Part shown: positions 37,479-45,623 of the stretch, piece after piece
Layout of the letters: each line of letters begins with the position of its first letter
Position numbering within the stretch: the first letter of the stretch is position 1
Assembly: GCA_047601745.1 (NCBI GenBank)
Contig: JASGIS010000001.1
Coordinates: 3,720,001 to 3,784,000 of the forward strand
From: JAKPAM01 sp047601745
GTDB taxonomy: Bacteria; Pseudomonadota; Gammaproteobacteria; Burkholderiales; Burkholderiaceae_E
Direction of reading: 5' to 3'
Length of the DNA: 64,000 nt
Notes under the pieces: model-generated
Told to the model about the DNA's origin: nothing
Database searches by the model: none
What the model saw: only the letters and a program-made list of their open reading frames with translations
Translations under genes and position numbers: made by a program

Positions 37479-39657
37479 GTTGCAATCCGCACGCCCGTGA
37501 GGGCGTGACTCGGGGTAGTACTCGTAAGGGCGTTTCATGCCACGTTGCAATCCACACGCCCGTGAGGGCGTGACCGGCGATCAACGACCACCAGCAGCTC
37601 GTGCACCTGTTGCAATCCACACGCCCGTGAGGGCGTGACTTGGCGCGGCCAGCCGCGTGGGCGGCTCGATGCTGTTGCAATCCACACGCCCGTGAGGGCG
37701 TGACACGAGCAGCCCTTCGAAGCGGCTGCGCCTGCACCTGTTGCAATCCACACGCCCGTGAGGGCGTGACAAGTGCAGCAGATCCAACTTGCGCTGCCAC
37801 CTGGAGTTGCAATCCACACGCCCGTGAGGGCGTGACACGTCATTGGGCCGGCACCGAATAGGTCAGGATGTTGCAATCCACACGCCCGTGAGGGCGTGAC
37901 AAGGACCGCCGGGATTGGATTGCATCTGAGATTGTTGCAATCCACACGCCCGTGAGGGCGTGACGAGACACCGACCTGATCATGAGCAACACGTACCAGT
38001 TGCAATCCACACGCCCGTGAGGGCGTGACGCGGCCTGCTGATGGTTGGCCACGTCGTGCGCAAGTTGCAATCCACACGCCCGTGAGGGCGTGACCGTGCG
38101 TTCGCCCGCTGGTGCGACCAGAACGGGGAGTTGCAATCCACACGCCCGTGAGGGCGTGACTTGATCTTGGTCGAGTCGACGCGCCCCCAGTATCCGTTGC
38201 AATCCACACGCCCGTGAGGGCGTGACCGTGCGCTCATAGAGCTGCGTGGTCTTGCCGTCGTTGCAATCCACACGCCCGTGAGGGCGTGACCTCGGTCCAA
38301 GTACTCCCGGGGCAAGACGATTCTGTTGCAATCCACACGCCCGTGAGGGCGTGACCCGAAGACGTGGGCAAGCTGTACCAGTTGCTCAAGTTGCAATCCA
38401 CACGCCCGTGAGGGCGTGACGAGCGCGCCTGCAAGGTGCTGGCCGCCGCCGGCATGTTGCAATCCACACGCCCGTGAGGGCGTGACGCTGGTGTAGTCCA
38501 TGCCGCAGCCGATGAGCACGGTTGCAATCCACACGCCCGTGAGGGCGTGACGCTGGCGTCCTCGAGGCGCTCGAGCACCGGGCGGTTGCAATCCACACGC
38601 CCGTGAGGGCGTGACTGTCATTCCGGCCCGACCGGATGCCTGTCGCGCGTTGCAATCCACACGCCCGTGAGGGCGTGACATAAGGTCAACACCAATTTCG
38701 CGAAGCCCGCGCGTTGCAATCCACACGCCCGTGAGGGCGTGACATGCGCAGCCGTTCGACCTGGCGCTGCCCAGCGAGTTGCAATCCACACGCCCGTGAG
38801 GGCGTGACCACCACGGGCCCGCTCGGCTCTTTCGGATCGACGGGTTGCAATCCACACGCCCGTGAGGGCGTGACGCGAGGCGAGCCTTGCGCTCGGCTTC
38901 GTACTGCTGTTGCAATCCACACGCCCGTGAGGGCGTGACTATCCGGCGTGGTGACCATGATGCAATGGGACTCGTTGCAATCCACACGCCCGTGAGGGCG
39001 TGACGACGGTTTCAGACCGCGCGTTGTACGTGTGACGGTTGCAATCCACACGCCCGTGAGGGCGTGACCTGATGTGGTTGCAGCGGCCGCCCGCTTCGAA
39101 CGGGTTGCAATCCACACGCCCGTGAGGGCGTGACAATTGTGAGGGTCAGGTCGGCAGCCAGGCAGTCGAGTTGCAATCCACACGCCCGTGAGGGCGTGAC
39201 AATAGATATCGCTGGGGTTGATGTTCAACTCGGTGTTGCAATCCACACGCCCGTGAGGGCGTGACTGTTTATTCACCCGCAGAGCGGTGGCCACGGTCTG
39301 TTGCAATCCACACGCCCGTGAGGGCGTGACCGGTTATGTGCAGTTCGATGTGCCGCAGTTGCAAGTTGCAATCCACACGCCCGTGAGGGCGTGACCGTGG
39401 CCGACAGGCCAGCGGTAGAGACTCGCAGCGTTGCAATCCACACGCCCGTGAGGGCGTGACGCGTGGATTTTCTCGACATCTACGCTGGTATCTTGTTGCA
39501 ATCCACACGCCCGTGAGGGCGTGACGTCTGGACATCGGCGTAGCGGCCGAGCCCGAACTTGTTGCAATCCACACGCCCGTGAGGGCGTGACGCCGGCGCG
39601 TATACCGCGATCGCGCCGCCGACGGCGTTGCAATCCACACGCCCGTGAGGGCGTGAC
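37479..39657 (-). CRISPR. Type I-C CRISPR array, 34 repeats and 33 spacers
   Basis: The 31-bp repeat reads, on the plus strand, GTTGCAATCCACACG... to ...GAGGGCGTGAC. In the transcribed (minus) sense it begins GTCACGCCCTC and ends GTGGATTGCAAC, the type I-C pattern with a stem CACGCCC/GGGCGTG. Thirty-four copies were located, separated by spacers of 33-35 bp. All copies read appear identical except the leftmost (37479-37509), which has A to G at position 11, as expected for the old, leader-distal end. The leader-proximal end is at 39657, next to cas2. No spacer could be matched to a target by eye. Confidence 0.98.
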
Positions 39658-39832
39658 TGTCCAAGCATAAACGCTTGCATCGATTGTGGAAAAAGCCGCA
39701 AAAGCGCGAACCTTCCCCTATGAACACCATAAGCCGCGTTTCTGGCTTCTGGGTAGGTATTTTGCTATTTTAAATCAATCATTTGCTGCCCCGCGAACCT
39801 ACCGGGGAATGGCCGGCCGCTTGGGGTTCGCG
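39658..39832 (-). promoter_or_regulatory. CRISPR leader
   Basis: 175 bp between the cas2 stop and the first repeat, AT-richer than its surroundings, with an ATTTAAAAT patch around 39760-39775 suitable for a -10 element of pre-crRNA transcription on the minus strand. New spacers would be inserted at its array side. The exact promoter was not resolved. Confidence 0.75.
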
Positions 39833-40123
39833 TCAGAAAATAAGAGGGGCCTTCAAGTTCAACACCGGCTTGGCACCGACGTGCTCGACGCGTCCTTCCC
39901 ACTTTGTGCCGAGATGGTAAAAGCGCAGGCTGTCGAGTGCCGGATCGATCAGATCGCAGAGACGCTGTCGCAAATCGACCCATTGCGCGGGCTCGACTTC
40001 GATCTCGAACACGGAGTACTGCACACGTTGTCCCAGGTCGCGGCAGGCTTTGGCGACCCGGCGAAGTCGCCTCTCGCCGCCAGCAGAGGCCGTGCTGACG
40101 TCATAACTGACCAGAATCATCAT
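39833..40123 (-). CDS. cas2: CRISPR-associated endonuclease Cas2 (type I-C)
   Basis: 96-residue small protein that bridges two Cas1 dimers in the spacer integration complex. It has the ferredoxin-like ILVSYDVSTASAGGE start with the conserved Asp, VQYSVFEIEV, and the C-terminal VEHVGAKPVL. Start at ATG 40121-40123, with GGAG about 13 bases upstream, gives the standard I-C length; an ATG at 40150 inside the end of cas1 is also in frame. It is the last cas gene before the leader. Confidence 0.93.
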   Translation of the reverse strand: MMILVSYDVSTASAGGERRLRRVAKACRDLGQRVQYSVFEIEVEPAQWVDLRQRLCDLIDPALDSLRFYHLGTKWEGRVEHVGAKPVLNLKAPLIF

Positions 40124-40140
40124 CTCGACGAGATCTCCTC

Positions 40141-41811
40141 TTACTTCCATAGGAACGGCGGGTAGCCATCCAGGTCGCCCCTTAGGTGTCGCGCGATAAG
40201 CTGAGCCTGAACGAACGGCAACAGGCCGATATCGACTTTCTCGCCGAGAAAGGTGTGTTGTAGCTGTTCGCGTTTCCGCTCCTGGTAGGCGACCAGAACG
40301 ATCTTCCGTGCGTCGTCCTTCAACTGCACCGCGCCGTTATCGAAAACCTGGAAATCGTGTTCGTTCAATTGCCGACGGTTGATCAGCGACAGCGCCAGAC
40401 GTTCTCCCAGCAATGGACGGAACTCCTCGGCGAGGTCCAGCGCCAAGCTCGGACGTCCTGGACGGTCACGGTGCAGAAAGCCGACGGCCGGGTCCAACCC
40501 GACGGTTTCCAGCGCGGAACGGCAGTCGTGAGTGAGCAGCGTGTAGAGGAAGGAGAGCAGGGCATTGAAGGCATCGCGCGGTGGTCGACGATTCCGCCCC
40601 CGAAAGCGCAATAGCGGCGACTCGGCTCGGATCAGTTGATCGAACACACCGAAGTAGGTTTGCGCCGCTTCGCCTTCCAGTCCACGGAGCAGGTCGACGT
40701 CCTGTTCCTGCATGACCCGTTGCGGAATGCGCTTGAGTCGTTTGAGCGCATGCTGAAATGCCGCGGTGTCGGTCAGGCGATCTCCGTGGTCGCGCCACCC
40801 CCTAGCGAGGACGGCGCGCTGGTTGTGGATCTTGCCGGCCAGCAGGTTGCGCACGATCACGCTGCAGCGCGGTGGATCGTCGCTGCATCGGTATTGCTCG
40901 CGGCGTAGCAGCACGTTGCCGGAGACCGGGCCTTCGACGCGTGCGAGGAAACGGCCTTGCGGCGTCAGGTAACAGATACTGATGCCTTGCTCCGAACAAT
41001 GGCCGAGCAATTGAGGCGATACGGCGACGCGGCCGATGCAGACCAGGCTTTCCAGCATGTGTACCGGCAGGCGCGCGCGCTCCTGTCGCTCCACCTGCAT
41101 CACGATGTTGGCGCCGTCCTTGCGAAGCCAGGCACCGTCCTCGCTGCTGGACTTGTGCCAGCCACGGTTGCTCGGCCGGCGGAACGTCGAAACCTGGCTG
41201 CAACGACAAATCGAAGACGAAGGAGCATGACCAGTGCGTCGCCACCTCAACACCTTGTATGTCACGACCGACGCATCGCAACGCCGCGCCTCGTAGCGGG
41301 CCGTTGGCGTTCGGCCGGATGCGAGCAGGCTGCGGGTTTCGGCGATGGTTTGCAGCGTCAGTTCGCGTAGTTCCCGATCGAAGCGGACATCCTTGCGTCG
41401 CCGGGTCTGGCCGTAGAACAGCGCGCCGGCTTCGACGGCGCTGCCCAGCATCGCTTCGAGGCAAAGGGCTTGAGCGCACAACTGGACTTCATCGGCGCGG
41501 TGCGCTTTCGGGCGCCCACGCTTGTATTCGACCGGAAACGCTCGTTCGCCTCCCTCGGCTGCGTGGAATTCGACGACGTCGGCCTTGCCGGTCAGCCCGA
41601 GTTCCAGCGCGACCAGAGGCATCGCGGTGATCGTGCGCACACCTCGGCGGCGTTCGGCCTGCGGGGCGTCGCTGCGTTGATGCAGCAGCTGGCCTTCAGC
41701 GGTCAGCCGGTTCTCGGCCCATTGCTGTTCGAGGTGTATCAGCGCGCATTGGCGCGGGCAGTACAGGTAGTGCTGCAAGGCGGAGAGCGGGATCAGGTCT
41801 TCGTCGTCCAC
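40141..41811 (-). CDS. cas4-cas1: Cas4-Cas1 joined open frame created by an internal inversion
   Basis: One 556-codon frame (GTG start). Residues 1 to about 180 are Cas4, a RecB-type nuclease that trims prespacers at the PAM (LYCPRQCALIHLEQQW, PVEYKRGRPK). Residues from about 225 to the end are Cas1, the spacer integrase (DGAWLRKDGANIVMQ, RVEGPVSGNVLLRREQY, and the C-terminal family sequence). About 44 residues between them match neither family. They are the antisense of the real Cas4 C-terminus plus Cas1 N-terminus, which can be read on the opposite strand. As it stands, the product lacks the last Cas4 cysteine and the first about 12 Cas1 residues. Spacer acquisition may be impaired unless the segment flips back. 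Effector genes are unaffected. Confidence 0.88.
   Translation of the reverse strand: MDDEDLIPLSALQHYLYCPRQCALIHLEQQWAENRLTAEGQLLHQRSDAPQAERRRGVRTITAMPLVALELGLTGKADVVEFHAAEGGERAFPVEYKRGRPKAHRADEVQLCAQALCLEAMLGSAVEAGALFYGQTRRRKDVRFDRELRELTLQTIAETRSLLASGRTPTARYEARRCDASVVTYKVLRWRRTGHAPSSSICRCSQVSTFRRPSNRGWHKSSSEDGAWLRKDGANIVMQVERQERARLPVHMLESLVCIGRVAVSPQLLGHCSEQGISICYLTPQGRFLARVEGPVSGNVLLRREQYRCSDDPPRCSVIVRNLLAGKIHNQRAVLARGWRDHGDRLTDTAAFQHALKRLKRIPQRVMQEQDVDLLRGLEGEAAQTYFGVFDQLIRAESPLLRFRGRNRRPPRDAFNALLSFLYTLLTHDCRSALETVGLDPAVGFLHRDRPGRPSLALDLAEEFRPLLGERLALSLINRRQLNEHDFQVFDNGAVQLKDDARKIVLVAYQERKREQLQHTFLGEKVDIGLLPFVQAQLIARHLRGDLDGYPPFLWK
41140..41269 (+). other. 130-bp inverted segment carrying the cas4 end and cas1 start
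   Basis: On the plus strand, against the direction of the operon, this segment encodes SLLDLCQPRLLGRR...IEDEGA and a TGA stop (41228-41230), the typical Cas4 C-terminus. GGAG follows, then a GTG at 41234 opening VRRHLNTLYVTTD, the typical Cas1 N-terminus. It is bounded by CGTC (41136-41139) and GACG (41270-41273), a 4-bp inverted repeat. Turning the segment over at these points restores Cas4 of about 211 residues and Cas1 of about 344 residues, both normal for type I-C. Confidence 0.88.
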
Positions 41812-41833
41812 GGTTGCCGCCCATCTCGACGAG

Positions 41834-42700
41834 TCAGATCAGTTCGGTGACGGTCACGCCAGTCGGCAGATCCCGATCGATATCGACGCGGTAATCGGAA
41901 AAGCTGCGAGCCGGCGTGTTCGTCTGACCGTCCACGCGTGCGACCTTGACCTTTTCGAACAGCAGGTGCGCCGGGGCGTTGCCCATCGCGAGTTCGTGCT
42001 CGAACACGATCAGCTTGCGCGCCGCCATCTCGCCGCGCGCGGCGGAGCGGTCGTGCTCGAACAGGTTGGTCAGCGCCCGCCACAGCAACTGCAGGTCATC
42101 GTCGGAGAAACCGGTGCGTTCGGCGAGCTTGGCCGAGATGAAGCCGTGCACACGATAGAGGCCATACGGCAGGATGTGCTTGCGGCCCATCGTGCGTTCC
42201 TTGTCCCGGTCTATCTCGTTGGTTACAGCCACCCGGGTGATCGAGATCTCCATCGGTAGCACCGGATCGATCGAGCTGGCGAAGGCCAGTTGCACAGGAC
42301 CACGAACTTGACCGGTGTTGACTTCGGTGGTCATCACCGCGCCGAAGCTGCGCACGTCGAAGAAGTTCTTGCACATCCAGGCGGTCAGTTCGCGGGCTTT
42401 GGCTTCGTCCTTGGGGAGCTTTTTCGGCTCGTGCTCGATCTGCAGCGCCTGGTAGGCCAGTTTGTGCTGGTTGTTCAGGACGGATTTCTCCTGCATGTAG
42501 ATCGCATGACCGGGTTTCCCTTCCTTTTCCATCGCGACGTAGTTGCGGATCTTGCGCTTGAGTGCCACGTCGGTCACCAATCCCTTGTTGGTCTCCGGAT
42601 CCAGCCGGGGCAGGTTGCCGGCATCCGGGTCTCCGTTGGGATTGCCGTTGGTCACGTCGAACAGGTAGACGAACTCATAGCGATGGGCAATGGCGCTCAT
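41834..42700 (-). CDS. cas7c: Type I-C Cascade backbone protein Cas7 (Csd2)
   Basis: 288-residue RAMP protein; about seven copies line the crRNA in the I-C effector. Family landmarks are the N-terminal RYEFVYLFDVTNGNPNGDPDA, the conserved GLVTDVALKRKIRNYV, FFDVRSFGAVMTTEVNTGQVRGPVQ split over the thumb region, and the C-terminal HLLFEKVKVARVDG. Its start overlaps the cas8c stop (ATGA), and cas4 follows 22 bp downstream. Confidence 0.96.
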   Translation of the reverse strand: MSAIAHRYEFVYLFDVTNGNPNGDPDAGNLPRLDPETNKGLVTDVALKRKIRNYVAMEKEGKPGHAIYMQEKSVLNNQHKLAYQALQIEHEPKKLPKDEAKARELTAWMCKNFFDVRSFGAVMTTEVNTGQVRGPVQLAFASSIDPVLPMEISITRVAVTNEIDRDKERTMGRKHILPYGLYRVHGFISAKLAERTGFSDDDLQLLWRALTNLFEHDRSAARGEMAARKLIVFEHELAMGNAPAHLLFEKVKVARVDGQTNTPARSFSDYRVDIDRDLPTGVTVTELI

Positions 42701-43104
42701 GCTGCTTCTCCTTCGGAATCGGTGTCGGGGGTGTCCTGCGGGTCGTTGCGAGCGAAGCGCGCTTGGGTCTGGTGGTAATAGCCGATCGCGAAGCGGCCTT
42801 GTGCTTCGATCAGCAGGCTGCGCGGGAAGCTGGCGCCGAGCAGATCGACGATCTGACCGATCTCTTTTTCCAGGTAGACGGCTAGCTTGGGTTTTCCCTT
42901 GCGCAGCTTGCCGAGATGGTTTTGCGCGTTGCGCAGCAGCACTGGAAATACAATGGCCGGCGTCGCTGATGCAGCGCCGTAGTACCGGTCGCGGATGGTC
43001 GCGTTGATCTGCCCATCAAGGGCGGCGCGCTGAACGCCTTCCAGCGTCGAGAACAGCCTTCCGAGCAGGTAACCGGGATCGTCATTGCCTGGATCGAGAC
43101 TCAC
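42697..43104 (-). CDS. cas11c: Predicted internally translated small subunit Cas11c
   Basis: Type I-C systems are known to make a small subunit by internal initiation near the 3' end of cas8c. Here an in-frame GTG at 43102-43104 (Cas8c residue 478) is preceded by AGAGG 8 bases upstream and would give a 135-residue, helical, basic protein (VSLDPGNDD... to the Cas8c end). Length and position fit. No direct evidence of initiation is possible from the sequence. Confidence 0.5.
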   Translation of the reverse strand: MSLDPGNDDPGYLLGRLFSTLEGVQRAALDGQINATIRDRYYGAASATPAIVFPVLLRNAQNHLGKLRKGKPKLAVYLEKEIGQIVDLLGASFPRSLLIEAQGRFAIGYYHQTQARFARNDPQDTPDTDSEGEAA

Positions 43105-44535
43105 GGGGGGTACCTCTTGGGTGGTTGGCTTGCCTTGTTGCGAGTTCAGACGCGCATCGCGAGATAGAACCGCCTTGCAAAGGGCGACGCGCAGCGGGCT
43201 TATCTGTCCATCCGAGCGGAATCGCATCACGAGCGCAGCCAGAACGCTGCGCGGGTAGCGAGCCCCTGTCAGGATGGCGCGGGCCAGTTCGCCCGCCAGA
43301 AGCGGCGGCACGTCGTCGGCTTTCGGTCTGCCGTTCTCGCCATAGATCGGGGCGGTCTGCAGAGCTAGGCGTTGCGGAGACGGTGGTCGACGCCAGGCCG
43401 GCGGTTCCATCGACAGATCGAGGTAGTGGTCGGACAAGCGCCTGGCAAAGGACGCCAGGGTCTGTGTTTCCCAAAATCGGATCGATAAGCGCGAAGCATT
43501 GGGAGCCAGTCCGAGGACGAAGATTCGGGTGTCATCGTCGAGTCCGGTATCGAGTTCCCGTAGCGGCCGCATCCGACGAACCTGCTCGAGGGCCGCCTGC
43601 AGGCGCTGGGTGGCCTGTCCATCGCGAACGGCCGGATCCTCATCGTTTCCGCTGAGGAAGGTCGCGAGCAGATCTTCGGCGTTGTTCGCGTGTGCCGTGT
43701 CGTCGGCCCGCGCCCAGAACACCACGGTCGTGTCGCCGATCTGCAGACGCTGACGGTTGCGGCCGTCGCGGCGCAGAAGATGATTGAGCGCGGTCGTATA
43801 CGCGAAAGCGACTGCTTCGGAGACCGGGGCGTTCTCGCCCTGGGTCTTGCCGTAGGACGTGAAGGCATCCAGATTGAAGGAGACGATCAACGCGCCGGAA
43901 CTCTGGGCACCGTTCACACCCTTGATCGCCGGATGCAGGCGTGCCACGGGGGCCTGTTCGCCGGTGACCAGGCACATGCCCCGGGGTCCGTCACCGGTCT
44001 GTCCCTGTCGTCGGCTCCATGCTTCGCGTGCGGCGGGGCGCTCGTGCAGGTAGCGCGGTTCCCCGTCGAGGCGAAACACGACATTGGCATCCCGCATCGC
44101 TTCGCCTTGCCGAACGAAATGCGGGTCGTGCCCGAATCGTTCGGAGCTCCAGGCATCGAGGAAGCCCAGCAGCGCTTTCAGGCCGGCATCGTCGATGTCG
44201 GCCAGCGCCTGTCGATGCAGCGCCTTGAAGGCTTCGTGTTCCTGTTCGCTGCGTTTGCTGCCGGCGCTGACGCCGAGCACATAGCTGGTCTTGTCCCAGA
44301 GGAAGTTGGACTTGATGGCGACCGTGCGTTTCTCAGGTCGCGGCACGGTCAGCAGTCGGGGGACAGGCTTTTTGCCGTTGCCGTCGCGCAGATCGATCAC
44401 GTCGACGACGCTGCCGTCCGCGGCCAACACGATCGCATAGCCGATCTTCTCCTGGCTGTAGCCCGGAGCCGCGATGCCCGAGTCGCGATCGTCCAGCAAT
44501 CGCAGGTAGTAGTCATTGAGAGCGGACAGGATCAT
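42697..44535 (-). CDS. cas8c: Type I-C large subunit Cas8c (Csd1)
   Basis: 612-residue large subunit that recognises the PAM and stabilises the R-loop. The N-terminus MILSALNDYYLRLLDD and the segment MCLVTGEQAPVARLHPAIKGV are characteristic of Csd1. ATG 44533-44535 was chosen over the longer frame because it matches the family start and overlaps the cas5c stop (ATGA). The C-terminal 135 residues probably also serve as a separate small subunit. Confidence 0.95.
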   Translation of the reverse strand: MILSALNDYYLRLLDDRDSGIAAPGYSQEKIGYAIVLAADGSVVDVIDLRDGNGKKPVPRLLTVPRPEKRTVAIKSNFLWDKTSYVLGVSAGSKRSEQEHEAFKALHRQALADIDDAGLKALLGFLDAWSSERFGHDPHFVRQGEAMRDANVVFRLDGEPRYLHERPAAREAWSRRQGQTGDGPRGMCLVTGEQAPVARLHPAIKGVNGAQSSGALIVSFNLDAFTSYGKTQGENAPVSEAVAFAYTTALNHLLRRDGRNRQRLQIGDTTVVFWARADDTAHANNAEDLLATFLSGNDEDPAVRDGQATQRLQAALEQVRRMRPLRELDTGLDDDTRIFVLGLAPNASRLSIRFWETQTLASFARRLSDHYLDLSMEPPAWRRPPSPQRLALQTAPIYGENGRPKADDVPPLLAGELARAILTGARYPRSVLAALVMRFRSDGQISPLRVALCKAVLSRDARLNSQQGKPTTQEVPPVSLDPGNDDPGYLLGRLFSTLEGVQRAALDGQINATIRDRYYGAASATPAIVFPVLLRNAQNHLGKLRKGKPKLAVYLEKEIGQIVDLLGASFPRSLLIEAQGRFAIGYYHQTQARFARNDPQDTPDTDSEGEAA

Positions 44536-45206
44536 GAACGAACGCCTTTTCCATCGAACGGCGGGACTTCGATCCATCCGTCGATCATGCGGGCGCGAAA
44601 GAATCGCGGCGTCATCCCCTTGGTAAAGTCGATGTCGTGCAGCATCCAGCCGAGTTCGCGCTCGCCCCTCAAGCCGTCATTGCAGGCAGGTGCGGCATGA
44701 CCGTCCTCGAGCAGCGCGAAACCGGCCGGAAACTCGCGTGTACCCAGGCAGGGAGTCTGGAAGCACTGTCCGCGACGCGCCCGGCGGTTGAAGATGTCCA
44801 GATGCTTGCCTTCGCTGTCTTCCGGGCCCGCCTTGCCGGTCAGCACGAAGTGCGCGGCGATGACGTAGCCCACGTCACGCAGCACGGTGGCGGCGCGCTG
44901 CTGCCGATCCTCGTCGACGTAGCAGACCAGGCTGTCGGTGCGTCCGGCCTTGATTGCCTTGCCGACGCTGGCGGCGGAGAGCTTGCCGCCGACCTCGTTG
45001 CGCCGGATCGATTCGAAACGGATCGGCTTGAGTACCTGGATGCCGTCGACGATCCAGCGGATCGCCGGCTTCCAGTGGATCGCCTCCAGGATGCCTCGTG
45101 CTGCTGAGGGCGTGATCACGTCGTACGAGACGCGTTCCACCTTCATTTCGGGGCGGGTGAACAACGCCCGTTCGCCCCAGACATGGAGTCTTATGCCGTA
45201 GCTCAT
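44532..45206 (-). CDS. cas5c: Type I-C pre-crRNA endonuclease Cas5c (Cas5d)
   Basis: 224-residue RAMP protein. In type I-C, which lacks Cas6, Cas5 cuts the repeat hairpin and stays on the crRNA 5' handle. Visible landmarks are the N-terminal IRLHVWGERALFTRPEMKVE, YDVITPSAARGILEAIHWKP, and FNRRARRGQCFQTPCLGTREFPA. The ATG has AGGAAG just upstream. It is preceded by a 434-bp non-Cas module instead of the usual close spacing to cas3. Confidence 0.96.
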   Translation of the reverse strand: MSYGIRLHVWGERALFTRPEMKVERVSYDVITPSAARGILEAIHWKPAIRWIVDGIQVLKPIRFESIRRNEVGGKLSAASVGKAIKAGRTDSLVCYVDEDRQQRAATVLRDVGYVIAAHFVLTGKAGPEDSEGKHLDIFNRRARRGQCFQTPCLGTREFPAGFALLEDGHAAPACNDGLRGERELGWMLHDIDFTKGMTPRFFRARMIDGWIEVPPFDGKGVRS

Positions 45207-45349
45207 TCGGGCTTCCTATGCTTCACATGCTACTTGGGTGTTTCTCCACATAACATCTCCGTCGATCGATGCTCTCTGTCAGCTTCAGGTTATGTCTTCA
45301 AAAAGGAACGTGCTTCTTGGGAAGGATGAAAACTCCTCTTTGGCAGTAG

Positions 45350-45415
45350 CCAGAGAGGGCGTTTCCTATTCCCTTGCTTCGTCAGTTTCAATCCACGTTC
45401 TCATAGGAGTTTCTC
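45350..45415 (-). ncRNA. CreA-like single-repeat guide RNA targeting the module's own promoter
   Basis: On the minus strand a degenerate type I-C repeat (45385-45415) keeps the crRNA handle GTGGATTGAAAC but has lost most of the stem sequence. The following 35 nt (45350-45384), in the position of a spacer, begin TGACGAAGCAAGG. The same strand context TTC plus TGACGAAG occurs at 45609-45619, within the promoter upstream. This is an 8-nt perfect seed next to the I-C PAM, with only partial pairing further on (about 21 of the first 34 positions agree). That pattern is what is known for CreA/CreR RNAs: seed-only pairing lets Cascade bind and block transcription without cutting. Its own promoter was not resolved. 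Confidence 0.72.
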
Positions 45416-45565
45416 GATCCAGTGGCCGATAAACGGAGAGCTTAGGATCGCTGCTATGAGCACGACAGCCCGAGCCAGGGGCCATGGCCTTTTTCGCCTT
45501 TTGATGTCGAGCATCAAACGAATCGTGTAGACGGAATCCGATTCTTTATCCGAAGGGGATGTCAT
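45401..45565 (-). CDS. CreT-like 54-residue single-helix membrane mini-protein (putative toxin)
   Basis: Small frame from ATG 45563-45565 to the TGA at 45401-45403, which lies inside the degenerate repeat. The N-terminal third is polar (MTSPSDKESD), followed by a very basic patch IKRRKRPW and one hydrophobic helix (ARAVVLIAAILSSPFIGHW) ending in IEKLL. The basic patch is written with AGG, CGA and AGG, and ATA and CTA occur nearby, codons rare in this GC-rich DNA. Known CreT toxins can act through rare Arg codons, and many small toxins are membrane peptides. Only weak Shine-Dalgarno bases are present. It could also be a leader peptide for cas5c. No homologue recognised. Confidence 0.6.
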   Translation of the reverse strand: MTSPSDKESDSVYTIRLMLDIKRRKRPWPLARAVVLIAAILSSPFIGHWIEKLL

Positions 45566-45596
45566 AGGACGCTCGTAGGCCTGAAGAGGGCTACTA

Positions 45597-45623
45597 ATTA
45601 TATCTACCTTCTGACGAAGTAAA
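45597..45623 (-). promoter_or_regulatory. Promoter of the small module and perhaps cas5-cas2
   Basis: A perfect TATAAT (minus strand, 45602 to 45597) with TTTACT (45623 to 45618) 15 bp upstream, or equivalent hexamers at 16-17 bp, in an AT-rich patch just after the cas3 stop. Transcription would start near 45590, about 25 nt before the mini-protein start. Confidence 0.7.

Noticed and set aside
37535..39730. Many translated frames across the CRISPR array
   Set aside because: They repeat the same short peptide because they read through identical repeats; not genes.
39831..39840. Second TTC-TGACG match to the CreA-like guide at the end of cas2
   Set aside because: Only five seed bases agree and it is a coding end, not a promoter; within chance expectation.
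40141..41811. A natural Cas4-Cas1 fusion protein as known in other CRISPR subtypes
   Set aside because: The linking 44 residues are the antisense of the genuine gene junction, and true fusions lack this; inversion explains everything.
45479..45495. GGCCATGGCC plus T-run as a terminator
   Set aside because: The palindrome has only a 2-nt centre, cannot form a good loop, and is oriented against the transcripts in this gap.
45457..45531. A 24-codon plus-strand ORF in the cas3-cas5c gap
   Set aside because: It lies antisense inside the 54-residue frame, has no promoter on its strand, and is too short to support alone.
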